The notes beneath the pieces are model-generated. The model was not told where the DNA came from, searched no databases, and saw nothing but the letters and a program-made list of their open reading frames with translations. DNA of 64,000 nucleotides from Acidimicrobiales bacterium (GTDB lineage: Bacteria; Actinomycetota; Acidimicrobiia; Acidimicrobiales; DATDAH01): NCBI GenBank assembly GCA_016794585.1, contig JAEUJM010000009.1:62001-126000 (forward strand). Direction: 5' to 3'. A program made the position numbers and the translations under genes. Numbering within the stretch: the first letter of the stretch is position 1; each line of letters begins with the position of its first letter. Positions 34,089-43,158 of the stretch are shown one piece after another.

Positions 34089-35311
34089 CCGCGCTCCTCG
34101 GTGGGCCCCACGAGGCCGTCGGCGACGAGGCGGTGCGGGCCTTCGTCCGCGAGCAGCTTGCGGGGCTCGACCTCGACGGGCGGTCGCTGTGCCTCGTCAT
34201 CCCCGACGCCACCCGGGCGTGCCCGCTGCCGCTGCTGCTCGGCGCCGTGCACGAGGCGGTGGCCGGCCGGGTGCGGTCGTGCGTCGCCGTCGTCGCCCTC
34301 GGCACCCACGCCCCGATGGACGAGGCCGCCCGGCGGGCGCTCGTCGGCGTCGACGGGCTCGAGGTCGTGAACCACGAGTGGTGGGACGACGCCACCTTCG
34401 CCGAGGTCGGCGTCCTCGACGCGGCCACCGTCCGCCGCCTGTCGGACGGGCGCCTCGACGAGTCGGTGGCGGTGCGGGTCAACCGCCTCGTGGTGGAGAG
34501 CGACGTGACCCTCGTCGTCGGCCCCGTGCTGCCCCACGAGGTGGTCGGGTTCTCCGGTGGCGAGAAGTACCTCTTCCCGGGGCTGTCGGGACAGGAGCTC
34601 ATCGACCTGACCCACTGGCTCGGTGCGCTCATCTCCAGCGCCGAGATCATCGGCGCCCGGGGCATCACACCGGTGCGGGCCCTCGTCCACGCCGCCGCCG
34701 CCCTGGTCGAGGGCGAGCGCCACGCGCTGTCGGTCGTGGTCGACGCCGCCTCGGGCGCGCTGGAAGCGGTGGCGTTCGGCGACCCCATCGGCTCGTGGAA
34801 GGCCGCCGCCGACGTGGCTGCCGAGTCCCACGTCGTGTACCTCGACCGGCCCGTGCGGCGGGTGCTGTCGCTGGTTGCGCCCCGCTACGACGACCTCTGG
34901 ACCGGCGCCAAGGGCTTCTACAAGGTCGAGCCGGTGGTCGCCGACGGCGGCGAGGTCGTCCTCCACGCCCCGCACATCACCCAGATCGCGGCCATGCACC
35001 CCGCCCTCGACGGGCTCGGCTACCACTGCCGGGACTACTTCCTTGCCCACTGGGACCGGTACCGCGCCCACCCCCGGGGCGAACTGGCCCACTCGACCCA
35101 CCTCTACGGCGCCGGCACGTGGGACCCGGTCGAGGGGGAGCGCCCGCGGGTGCGGGTCGTGCTCGCCACCGGCATCCCCGAGGCCGTCACCCGCCGGGCC
35201 AACCTCGGCTACCTCGACCCCGCCACCGTCGATCCTGCCGACTGGGCCGACGACCCCGACGCCCTCGTCGTCCCCGACGCCGGCGAGGTCCTCTACCGCC
35301 TCCGCCCCTGA
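34085..35311 (+). CDS. LarA-family nickel-dependent 2-hydroxyacid racemase/epimerase homologue
   Basis: 408 aa. It keeps the LarA core: D41-x-T43-R44 (DATR), His75 in GTHAP, His151 in LPHEVVGFSGGEK, Lys161 ten residues later and His177 sixteen after that. The H151-K161-H177 spacing equals H174-K184-H200 of Lactiplantibacillus LarA, where they act as base, NPN-pincer anchor and nickel ligand. LarA homologues include a D-gluconate 2-epimerase. The 4-nt coupling to the fructuronate reductase suggests the substrate is D-mannonate, turned into D-gluconate. GTG start within the uxuB stop. Confidence 0.88.
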   Translation: MTALLGGPHEAVGDEAVRAFVREQLAGLDLDGRSLCLVIPDATRACPLPLLLGAVHEAVAGRVRSCVAVVALGTHAPMDEAARRALVGVDGLEVVNHEWWDDATFAEVGVLDAATVRRLSDGRLDESVAVRVNRLVVESDVTLVVGPVLPHEVVGFSGGEKYLFPGLSGQELIDLTHWLGALISSAEIIGARGITPVRALVHAAAALVEGERHALSVVVDAASGALEAVAFGDPIGSWKAAADVAAESHVVYLDRPVRRVLSLVAPRYDDLWTGAKGFYKVEPVVADGGEVVLHAPHITQIAAMHPALDGLGYHCRDYFLAHWDRYRAHPRGELAHSTHLYGAGTWDPVEGERPRVRVVLATGIPEAVTRRANLGYLDPATVDPADWADDPDALVVPDAGEVLYRLRP

Positions 35312-35317
35312 TCCAAC

Positions 35318-35362
35318 CTCCAGCATGAACGCGAGGTCCCGCCTCGCGTTCCTGCTGGAGGA
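35318..35362. terminator. Strong hairpin after the LarA homologue
   Basis: Two 20-nt arms (CCTCCAGCATGAACGCGAGG and, after a short TCCCG loop, CCTCGCGTTCCTGCTGGAGG) pair at all but one position. It follows the larA-like stop in a convergent gap facing the LacI gene, so it is a likely bidirectional terminator. It lacks a U-tract, as is common in high-GC actinobacteria. Confidence 0.65.
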
Positions 35363-35387
35363 ACGCCGGCGCTGGTCGGTGACACCG

Positions 35388-35435
35388 CGTTCTGGGACCA
35401 CCGTTGGGGCACGACGCCAGCGTGGTCCCAGAACG
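35388..35435. repeat. Palindromic element, copy 2 (intergenic)
   Basis: Perfect 14-bp inverted arms, CGTTCTGGGACCAC (35388-35401) and GTGGTCCCAGAACG (35422-35435), around a 20-nt middle. Both ends match the element inside the kinase gene at 9007-9057. It lies in the convergent gap next to a separate hairpin. Confidence 0.75.
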
Positions 35436-35484
35436 AGAGATCGCCGACGGCGAGGCCTTCGTTCGCGGCCGCCGCTGACCCGAG

Positions 35485-36462
35485 TCAGGGGGTGGGGGCG
35501 GGGCCGGTGGAGGCGCGGACCACGAGCCGGCCGGCGAGCTCGACCGTCGCCGGCTCACCGGTGAGGAGGCGGAGCGCGGCGGCGCCGGCCTCGTCGGTGG
35601 GCATGGCGATGGTGGTGAGCGGCGGCGCCACCATCTCGGCCATGGGCACGTCGTCGCAGCCGACCACGCTCACCGCGTCGGGCACCGACACACCACGCCG
35701 GGCCAGGCCCGACATCACGCCGAGGGCCAGCTGGTCGTTGAAGGCCATCACTGCGGTGGCCTCCCGGTCGACGACGACGTCGACCGCGGTGGCGGCGGAC
35801 TCGACGGTCGGGGCGTCGACCCGCACGGCGACGACCTCGATCCCTGCGGCGTCGGCGGTGCGCACGACCGCATTGCGGCGCTCGGTCGCCGCCCAGGAGC
35901 CCGGCGGCCCGCCCACGTAGACGAGGCGCCGGTGGCCGAGCCCGGCGAGGTGGTGCAGGGCCTCCTCGGCGGCGTCGGCCGAGCGCATGACCACCGACGC
36001 CCTCCCGGCGGCGGGGCGGTTCACGAACACCGTCGGCGTGGAGGGCGTCGGCTCGTCGAGGGCACGGTGCAGCTTGCGGGGCGAGACCACGATGAGGCCG
36101 TCGACCTCGTGGCTGAGCGCCCTCGCCGCCCGTACCTCCTCGTCGCTCTGCTCGCCGGTGTCGACGAGCAGCACTTGGAGCCCGGCCTCCCGTGCGGACC
36201 GCTCGACTGCCCGCACCAGCCGGGCGAAGAACGGGTTGGTGATGTCCGGCACGATCACGGCGATGTTGCCCGTGCGTCCGGTGATGAGGCCACGCGCGGC
36301 GCGGTTGGGAACGAAGCCCAGTTCCTCCACGGCGGCCTCGATGCGCTCACGAGTCGCCGCCGCCACGAGCTCAGGCCGGTTCAGGGCCCGGGACACCGTG
36401 CCGGGGTTCACGCCGGCGCGGGTGGCCACGTCCAGGATCGTGACCCGGCCCCCGCTACCCAC
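35485..36462 (-). CDS. LacI/GalR-family repressor
   Basis: 325 aa. The N-terminal helix-turn-helix and hinge (VTILDVATRAGVNPGTVSRA, LNRPELVAAATRERIEAAVE) are followed by a periplasmic-binding-protein-like sensor (IAVIVPDITNPFFARLVRAV, VDGLIVVSPR, AVMAFNDQLALGVM, SVVGCDD). It is on the same strand as, and downstream of, the transporter genes, and convergent with the uronate operon. It is the obvious candidate for binding the two TGCAAAC-n-TTTGC palindromes. The effector is unknown but is likely a uronate or aldonate. GTG start. Confidence 0.93.
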   Translation of the reverse strand: MGSGGRVTILDVATRAGVNPGTVSRALNRPELVAAATRERIEAAVEELGFVPNRAARGLITGRTGNIAVIVPDITNPFFARLVRAVERSAREAGLQVLLVDTGEQSDEEVRAARALSHEVDGLIVVSPRKLHRALDEPTPSTPTVFVNRPAAGRASVVMRSADAAEEALHHLAGLGHRRLVYVGGPPGSWAATERRNAVVRTADAAGIEVVAVRVDAPTVESAATAVDVVVDREATAVMAFNDQLALGVMSGLARRGVSVPDAVSVVGCDDVPMAEMVAPPLTTIAMPTDEAGAAALRLLTGEPATVELAGRLVVRASTGPAPTP

Positions 36463-36629
36463 GTGTCGACCCTACCGGTCGGCTGGCGTCACCCGTTCCG
36501 GCGGCCGAACGACGCAACCGGGCGAAGATCCCGCGGCCGGGCGCGAGCCACGGCCGGACGTGCATCCCGTGGCGCCGCCGGAGCGCCAAGGGTGCGCCAC
36601 AGCCGCGCGCTCGGCGCCGGACCCCCGCA

Positions 36630-39509
36630 TCAGGCGCCCGAGGGCTCTGGCTCAGGACCAGGGTCTGCCGTGGGGTCGGCCGCGATCGCCCCGCTGCGGG
36701 CGATGGCCCGCTCGTCGGTGCCCAGGTAGCTGGCGACGACGACGGGGTCGTTGCGCACGCTGACCGGGTCGCCCTCCGCGATCACCTTGCCCAGCTCGAG
36801 GCAGTACACCCGGTCGCTCATGCCCATGATCAGGGGCATGTCGTGCTCGATCACGAGCATCGAGGCGCCGAGCTGGCGGCGGATCTCGACGAGCAGCGGC
36901 CCCATGGCCTCGGCCTCGCGCTGGGCGACACCGGCGGTGGGCTCGTCGAGGCAGAGCACGCGGGCATCCAGGGCCAGCAGGCCGGCGAGCTCGACGATGC
37001 GGCGGGTGCCGGTGGAGAGCGACGCCACGGGCTGGTCGGCGTAGCGGCCGAGGCCCAGGAAGTCGATGAGCTCGGCGGCGTCGGACCGCTTGCGCCGCTC
37101 GGCGCGCGCCGCCCGGGGGGAGAAGAGCGAGACCTCGAGCAGGCTCGTCCGGCCCCGCGCCTCGAGCGCGACCTGAACCGCCTCCCGCACGGTCAGCTCG
37201 GGGAAGAGCCGCGCCGCCTGGAAGGTGCGGCCGAGGCCCAGCCGGGACCGGGCCGCGGCCGACTTCCCGTGCACCGGGGTGCCGAGCAGCTCGATCGTCC
37301 CCGTGGCCGGCACGAAGCCGCCGATCGCGTTCATGAGCGTCGACTTGCCGGCGCCGTTCGTGCCGATCAGGCCGACGATCTCGCCGGGGCGGACCACCAG
37401 GTCGATGGCGTCGTTGGCGACCAGTCCGCCGAAGTGCACGCCCACCGCTGTGCACCGCAGCGCCTCGGCAGCCTCCACCGGGGGACGGGTGGTGCGGCCG
37501 ACGGCCGCGGGTGGCGCGGTCGTCGCCTTCTCGGCGAGCGGGAGGCGGCGCTCCAGCCAGTCGTACAGCCCGCTCCGCAGCCGGTGGACGAGGTGCACGA
37601 GCCCGCCCGGGAAGTAGAGGAGCAGCACCAGCAGGCCGATGCTCGACGCCAGCAGCGGGAACAGGTCGTTGTCGGGGAACAGCGCGGGCAGGCCGATCAC
37701 CCACAGCGCGCCGACGACGGCGCCGGCGGTCGAGCCCATGCCGCCGATCACGACCATGGCGACGAGGCTGAGCGAGAACTCCACGGTGAAGAAGGACTCG
37801 TTGTACGGGATCTGCTGGGTGGCGCCGCCGAGCAGCACGCCGCCGAGACCGGCGATCATCCCCGACAGGGCGAACGCCCGGAGCTTCACGAACCCCGGGT
37901 GCACGGTGTACGCCGCCGCGCTGTCGGGGTTGTCCCGCACCGCGAGGGTGACCCGACCGACCCCCGAGCGGCGCAGGCGGCCGAGCAGGGCGATGATCAC
38001 GACGAGCACGGCGAGGGTCAGCAGGTAGTAGCTGCGCTGCTCGCGCAGGTCGACGCCGAAGAGGTCGCCGCGGAGGAACGGGACCGACGACGCGTTGCCC
38101 CCGCTGAAGATCTCGAGGCGGAACAGCCAACTCTCCGCGGCGATGGCGAAGGCGAAGGTGGTGACTGGCAGCATGAGGCCCCGCACCCGGAGCGCCCCGG
38201 CGCCGATGACGACGGCGAACAGGGCGGCCGTCAGCGCACCGAGCACGAGCGCGCCGGCGAAGGGCAAGGCGTAGAGCTCGACGTACACGAGGCGCCGGCC
38301 GGCGACCACCCAGTCCACGACGAGGCCCCGTGCGAGGGCGGCACCCGTGAATGCCCCCACCCCTGCGAGGGCCATCTGGCCGAGGGACAGCTGGCCGGCC
38401 CAGCCGGTCAGCACCGTCAGCGACAGCGCGCAGATCGCGAAGGCGGCGATCGTCGTGTAGAGCAGCTGGCGCGACGGTTCGGTGACCACGAACGGCACCG
38501 CCAGTGCCACGGCGAGCAGCACGAGCAGCACGATCCGGTCGAGGTGGCGCACCCACCAGATCCCGCGCAGGCGCTCGGGCAACGAGCGCACCTGAGGGGC
38601 GTAGGTGTACTGCGAGGGAACGTCGATCGACCCGGTCTCGAGCCGGCCCTGGACCGCGACGGCGACGAGCACGGTGACGAGCAGGGCCAGCTCGGTCATG
38701 CCGGGCTGGTCGAGCGAGTTGAAGCGCACCAGCGACTCGCCCACCCCGATCACCACGGCGGCGGCCAGGGCGACCCGGAACGACTCGAAGCGGGCGATCA
38801 GCGCGGCGATCAAGGCTCGCAGCAGGGTCGCCGAGCCCACGCCCTGGAGGCCGAGGGTCGTGCCGTCCAGACCGGTGCGCATGATGATCGCGGCGGTCGA
38901 CAGGGCGCCGGCGAGGGCCCAGACGATGGTGGACAGGACCTTCGGGTTGATGCCGCGCAGGCGGGCGAGGTCCGCGTCGCCGGCGGCGGCCCGGACGGTG
39001 CGACCCAGCGGGGTGCGCCCGAGGAAGAGGCCGAGGGCGACGGCGATGACCGGGGCGGCCACGAGGATGACGAGCTGAGGTCCGGCCACCTCGATGTCAC
39101 CCAGGGTCCACGTCGAGGAGCTCACCTGCGGCCAGGGGAGCCGCTCGCCGACGACGTCGGGGTAGGCGTTGAGGATGAGCAGGGACAGCTGGGCCACGCC
39201 GATGGTGGCCACGAGCAGGATGACCCGCGGCGCCTTGAAGAGCCGGCGGACCACGACGAGCTCGACGACCGCGCCGTAGAGCGTGCCGACGCCGAGCGCG
39301 ATGGCGAGCGAGAGCCAGAACGGGATGCCGTACTGGACGTCGCACAGCACGAACAGGCCGGCGCCGACGAGGCCGATGTTGCCGGCGGCGAAGTTCACGA
39401 CCTTGGCGGAGCGGAACACGAGCACGAGGGCCATGGCCAGCAGGCCGTAGACGAGGCCCTGGATCAGCCCGTCGAACAGGACCTGCGGGGTGTAGAGCGA
39501 GGCGAGCAT
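36630..39509 (-). CDS. Fused Liv-type ABC transporter: LivH-LivM-LivG in one polypeptide
   Basis: 959 aa. Residues about 1-290 are a LivH-type permease, about 325-640 a LivM-type permease (TGWAGQLSLGQMALAGVGAF, VFR-less loop, GGMGSTAGAVVGA), and about 690-945 a LivG-type ATPase with Walker A GTNGAGKST (Lys722), a degenerate signature LSTGTRR and Walker B VLCLDEPTAG. The normal arrangement uses three separate proteins. It starts 1 nt into the stop of the MFS-LivF gene. With that protein and the binding lipoprotein it should form one importer. Substrate inferred from the locus: a glycoside or its acidic fragment. Confidence 0.9.
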   Translation of the reverse strand: MLASLYTPQVLFDGLIQGLVYGLLAMALVLVFRSAKVVNFAAGNIGLVGAGLFVLCDVQYGIPFWLSLAIALGVGTLYGAVVELVVVRRLFKAPRVILLVATIGVAQLSLLILNAYPDVVGERLPWPQVSSSTWTLGDIEVAGPQLVILVAAPVIAVALGLFLGRTPLGRTVRAAAGDADLARLRGINPKVLSTIVWALAGALSTAAIIMRTGLDGTTLGLQGVGSATLLRALIAALIARFESFRVALAAAVVIGVGESLVRFNSLDQPGMTELALLVTVLVAVAVQGRLETGSIDVPSQYTYAPQVRSLPERLRGIWWVRHLDRIVLLVLLAVALAVPFVVTEPSRQLLYTTIAAFAICALSLTVLTGWAGQLSLGQMALAGVGAFTGAALARGLVVDWVVAGRRLVYVELYALPFAGALVLGALTAALFAVVIGAGALRVRGLMLPVTTFAFAIAAESWLFRLEIFSGGNASSVPFLRGDLFGVDLREQRSYYLLTLAVLVVIIALLGRLRRSGVGRVTLAVRDNPDSAAAYTVHPGFVKLRAFALSGMIAGLGGVLLGGATQQIPYNESFFTVEFSLSLVAMVVIGGMGSTAGAVVGALWVIGLPALFPDNDLFPLLASSIGLLVLLLYFPGGLVHLVHRLRSGLYDWLERRLPLAEKATTAPPAAVGRTTRPPVEAAEALRCTAVGVHFGGLVANDAIDLVVRPGEIVGLIGTNGAGKSTLMNAIGGFVPATGTIELLGTPVHGKSAAARSRLGLGRTFQAARLFPELTVREAVQVALEARGRTSLLEVSLFSPRAARAERRKRSDAAELIDFLGLGRYADQPVASLSTGTRRIVELAGLLALDARVLCLDEPTAGVAQREAEAMGPLLVEIRRQLGASMLVIEHDMPLIMGMSDRVYCLELGKVIAEGDPVSVRNDPVVVASYLGTDERAIARSGAIAADPTADPGPEPEPSGA

Positions 39510-41755
39510 CAGCCGCCCTCGGCGCCGAGGAACACCGCCCGCACCAGGTCGTCGCGCGCCACCAGGTCGGCGATGGGACCCTCGAAGCGAACGTGCCCCT
39601 TCTCGAGGAAGACCGCCCGGTCGGCCACCGCAGCGGCGACGTTGAGCGACTGTTCGACCACGATGATCGTCATCTCCCGCTCACGTAGCTGGTTCATCAC
39701 CCCGACCAGGCGCTCGACGACGACGGGGGCGAGGCCGAGCGACAGCTCGTCGATCATCAGCACGTCGGGCTCGCAGGCGAGCACGCCGGCGAGGGCGAGG
39801 AGCTGCTGCTCGCCTCCCGAGAGCGACGACGCGAGCTGGCCCTGGCGTTCGGCCAGCTCGGGGAACAGCTCGAGGGAGGCGGCGATGCGGCGCTCGACGC
39901 CGGCGCGATCCTTGCGGTGGTTCCAGGTGGCCATGTCGAGGTTCTCGCGAACCGTCATGTCGCCGAACACGCTCTTGCCGCCTGGCAACAGGAGCAGGCC
40001 CAGCCGGGTGCGCTGCTCGGGCGAGACGAAGGTGATCGACCGGCCGTGGTGGCGGATGGCGCCCCGCGACGGTGTGCCCAGGCCGGCGATGGCCCGCAGG
40101 ATCGTCGACTTGCCGGCGCCGTTCGTGCCGAGCAGGGCGAGGGTCTCGCCCCTGTGGACTTCGAAGCCGACGTCGAAGAGCACCTGCACCGTGCCGTAGG
40201 CCACGTCGACGTGGCTGACCTGCACGGCGGGGACGTTCTCCTGGTCGGCGCGGAGGCGCTCGAGCTCGGCCTTCTCCTCCTTGAGCTCGTCGACGATCAT
40301 GGCCAGATCGCCGTGGATGTAGGTCGAGCCCCGGAGCAGCAGGAGGCCACCGGCGAGCGACGACGGCAGGGCGATCAGGGTGATGGTGAGGCGGGGGCCG
40401 TAGGCGTCGATGAGCAGCGCCGAGAGCAGCGCCCCACCGACCGCGCCGATGAAGAACAGGTAGATCGAGCCGAGCGCGGCGCCGACGGCCCGCAGCTGGT
40501 ACGGCACCACGGTGAGGAGCAGCGGGCTCACGCACGCGAAGGCACTCGACAGCAGCACGGCCGGAAAGATCGACCAGAGCGCGAACGTCACCGGGTTCGG
40601 CATGAAGAACTGGATGGGCGTGAGGAGGGCCGTGGGCAGGATCAGCCAGGCCAGCAGGCGCAGGGCCCGGGCCGGGTCCTTGTGGTACGACGCGTCGTAG
40701 GCCCGGCCCACGAGCGGCAGGGCGATCAGCACCGCCACGCCACTGACGAAGGCGACCGCGCCGCGACCGAACGAGCCGAGCCCGTACTCCTCCTCCAGGA
40801 AGATGTTGCCGACGACGGGCACGGTGAACAGACCGAAGCCGAGGGCGGCGAAGGCGAACACCGCCGAGCGGATGGTGCCGATCTGGAGGAGCCGGGCGAA
40901 GGTCGCCTCCATCGAGATCGGGACGGGCGTCTCCTCCTCGACCACCTCGCCGAGGACGTCCTGCTTCTCGAACTGGCCCCGAGGCGGTTCGGGGAGGCGG
41001 AAGGCCAGCCAGGCGAGGGCGGCCACGGGCAGGGCGAGGACGATGAACGCCCAGCGCCATCCTGCCGGTCCACCGGCGATTGCGGCCACGGCGCCGACCG
41101 CGAGAGGGCTGATCGTGCCCACCACCCGGCCCGTGGTGAGCGTGATCGCGTTCATGCGGCCGCGAGTCGCGATCGGGTACTGGTCGGCGAGGAGCGAGCC
41201 GTGGACGACGAGGGTGTTCGACTTCGCCATGCCCACGCCCATCCGGGTGAGGAAGAGCATGAAGGCGTTGACCGCCAGGCCCGACAGGGCGACGAACCCG
41301 GCGAACGCGAAGCTGGCGATTCCGATGATGCGGCCGCGGTTGAAGCGGTCGGCCAGCCAGCCCATGGGGACGGCGCCGAGCACGAGGAACGCCGACGCCG
41401 CCGTGACGATGAACACGATGGTGCCGTTGCTGACGTGGAGGGAGTCGCGGATGTCGGGCGCGAGGGTGCCGAGTGCCGCGGACTCCAGCTCGTCGAGCGA
41501 GTTCAGGAGGGTGAGGACCACGATGGTGAAGGTGCCACCGACGCGCAGCGCGTCCTTGAGCCGCAGGTCCTCGCTGACGCCCGGTAGCTCGGCGGTCTCG
41601 ACCGCCGGCCGCTCGTCGACCTCGGCCCGGCGGTCGGCCTCGAGGTCGAGGACGGCGCCGGCGAGCGCGGCGGCGTCCCCGGGCGTGGTGGCAGGCCCGG
41701 GGCGCACGTCGGCGGCGGCCGCGCCCGAGGGCTCGTCGGGCGGCGCGTCCGTCAC
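39509..41755 (-). CDS. MFS transporter fused to a LivF-type ABC ATPase
   Basis: 748 aa. After a disordered acidic tail (about 1-60) comes a complete major-facilitator domain (about 70-490) with motif A GWLADRFNRGRIIG at 132-145. A charged helical linker (ELKEEKAELERLRADQ) leads to an ABC ATPase (about 505-740) with Walker A GTNGAGKST (Lys549), signature LSGGEQQ and Walker B VLMIDELSLGLAP. A secondary carrier joined to an ABC ATPase is unusual. The ATPase would pair with the LivG domain of the downstream protein. It starts 36 nt after the binding-protein gene. Confidence 0.9.
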   Translation of the reverse strand: MTDAPPDEPSGAAAADVRPGPATTPGDAAALAGAVLDLEADRRAEVDERPAVETAELPGVSEDLRLKDALRVGGTFTIVVLTLLNSLDELESAALGTLAPDIRDSLHVSNGTIVFIVTAASAFLVLGAVPMGWLADRFNRGRIIGIASFAFAGFVALSGLAVNAFMLFLTRMGVGMAKSNTLVVHGSLLADQYPIATRGRMNAITLTTGRVVGTISPLAVGAVAAIAGGPAGWRWAFIVLALPVAALAWLAFRLPEPPRGQFEKQDVLGEVVEEETPVPISMEATFARLLQIGTIRSAVFAFAALGFGLFTVPVVGNIFLEEEYGLGSFGRGAVAFVSGVAVLIALPLVGRAYDASYHKDPARALRLLAWLILPTALLTPIQFFMPNPVTFALWSIFPAVLLSSAFACVSPLLLTVVPYQLRAVGAALGSIYLFFIGAVGGALLSALLIDAYGPRLTITLIALPSSLAGGLLLLRGSTYIHGDLAMIVDELKEEKAELERLRADQENVPAVQVSHVDVAYGTVQVLFDVGFEVHRGETLALLGTNGAGKSTILRAIAGLGTPSRGAIRHHGRSITFVSPEQRTRLGLLLLPGGKSVFGDMTVRENLDMATWNHRKDRAGVERRIAASLELFPELAERQGQLASSLSGGEQQLLALAGVLACEPDVLMIDELSLGLAPVVVERLVGVMNQLREREMTIIVVEQSLNVAAAVADRAVFLEKGHVRFEGPIADLVARDDLVRAVFLGAEGG

Positions 41756-41791
41756 GGTTCGGCTGGGTCGAGTCGGCTCGCTCGGCCGGGG

Positions 41792-43114
41792 CTACGAGGC
41801 GGGCTCGAACTGACGGGTGTCGATGTCGAACTCGTACCGGAACAGCGGTCGGTCACCATCGGTGCTCGGCGGCGGCCCGTAGTGGAACGGCTCGGGCTCA
41901 CCGGGCAGTTCGATGTCGCCCAGGTTGTAGCCCGCAGTCTGGAAGGTGCCGTAGTTCAGGTCTTCGCCCGCGCCGTCGAGGATGGCGCTCAGCAGGGCGA
42001 GTTGCTGGCAGGCGGCCAGCGACGAGACGATCTGGTTGGGCTCGCCCTCGCCGACCTGCGACGGCGGCACGATCTCGAGGCCGGCGTCGCGGGTCACGTC
42101 GAGGCAGGTCTCGGTGATGCCACCCAGCTCCAGGTAGGCGTCGGGCGGGCCGTAGACACCGACCCCGACGGCGCCCTCGAACACCGAGGCGTCGTGGGTG
42201 GTGTCGCGGGCGTAGGCGTTGACGGCGTTGGTGCTGTTGAAGGCGACCTGGGGCGAGTAGTCGGAGCCCTCCAGGCCCTCGCTGACCACGGCGGCGGTGC
42301 CCGAGCCCAGGGCGAGGACCGTGTCGGCGTCCGACGCCTCGAAGCGCTGGAAGATCGTCTGGGCCTCCGCCGCCACCTGGTCGGGGTCGAGCGAGCTGTC
42401 CGCCGCCGCGGTCTCGACCACGTCGATGCCGGCGTCCTCGAGCACGGGCTGGATCCGGTCCTCGTAGAGGGTCTGGTCGACGTCGGTGTACAGCACGGCG
42501 AGCGACTGGTCGGTGGTGAGGTCGCCGTTGTCGATGAGGGTCTGCACGCCGTCGACCTGGGAGTCGGAGCTCACGTCGTAGGCGAACCAGGGGGCCCGGG
42601 CCTGCGCGAGGCGCTCGTCGGTCATCTCGCCGCCGATGACCGCGGTCTCGTTGACGTTCACGTAGCACAGGACGCTTTCGCCGTAGAAGAGACCGATGGC
42701 GACGAAGACCTGGTCGTCCTGGGTGAGCTGGGTGCAGGTGTCGTCGGTGGAGGTGGGGCTCGACGGGTCGACCGGCGCGAACGACAGCTCCAGCTGGCGG
42801 CCGTGGATGCCGCCGCGAGCGTTGATGTCGTCGGCCACGGCCTGGTAGGCGCCCTCGTAGTCGCCGTGGTTGATGTTCACGGCATCGCCGAGCGCCTCGA
42901 AGTCCGGGTAGGTCACGCCCACTTTGAGCGTGTCGTCGGTGACGCCGGGAGCCCGGTCGTCGACGATGGGCGCGACGGTGTCGGTGGTGCCAGTGTCGCC
43001 GCCGGCCGTCGCGGTGGTGGACGACGCGGCGTCGCCATCGTCGGGGTCGGTGGTCTTGCAGGCGGCGGCCAGCACCAGGAGGGCGGCGGCGAGCAGGACG
43101 GCGGACTTTCGCAT
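41792..43114 (-). CDS. Liv-type ABC solute-binding lipoprotein
   Basis: 440 aa. Signal peptide with cysteine at 19 (VLAAAC), a Thr/Asp-rich linker, then a two-lobed periplasmic-binding fold of the branched-chain amino acid/amide class (LKVGVTYPDFEALGDAVNIN, AYQAVADDINARGGIHGRQL, FVAIGLFYGESVLCYV). ATG 43114 follows a strong GGGGGGA RBS; the open frame upstream is antisense to the rhamnosidase. It is the first gene of the transporter-LacI transcript and shares its promoter region with the GH78 gene. The ligand is unknown. Confidence 0.92.
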   Translation of the reverse strand: MRKSAVLLAAALLVLAAACKTTDPDDGDAASSTTATAGGDTGTTDTVAPIVDDRAPGVTDDTLKVGVTYPDFEALGDAVNINHGDYEGAYQAVADDINARGGIHGRQLELSFAPVDPSSPTSTDDTCTQLTQDDQVFVAIGLFYGESVLCYVNVNETAVIGGEMTDERLAQARAPWFAYDVSSDSQVDGVQTLIDNGDLTTDQSLAVLYTDVDQTLYEDRIQPVLEDAGIDVVETAAADSSLDPDQVAAEAQTIFQRFEASDADTVLALGSGTAAVVSEGLEGSDYSPQVAFNSTNAVNAYARDTTHDASVFEGAVGVGVYGPPDAYLELGGITETCLDVTRDAGLEIVPPSQVGEGEPNQIVSSLAACQQLALLSAILDGAGEDLNYGTFQTAGYNLGDIELPGEPEPFHYGPPPSTDGDRPLFRYEFDIDTRQFEPAS

Positions 43115-43158
43115 GGGTGTTCCCCCCTTGGCCCGTATGGGACGGACGCCAGAATCTG

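Noticed and set aside
33211..35328. Alternative + strand frame of 705 codons across uxuB and the LarA homologue
   Set aside because: Ser/Arg/Pro/Trp-rich out-of-frame translation. The catalytic motifs lie in the other two frames.
36843..40199. Open frame of about 1100 codons on the + strand opposite the transporter genes
   Set aside because: The composition is typical of antisense reading, and the opposite strand encodes clear ABC motifs.
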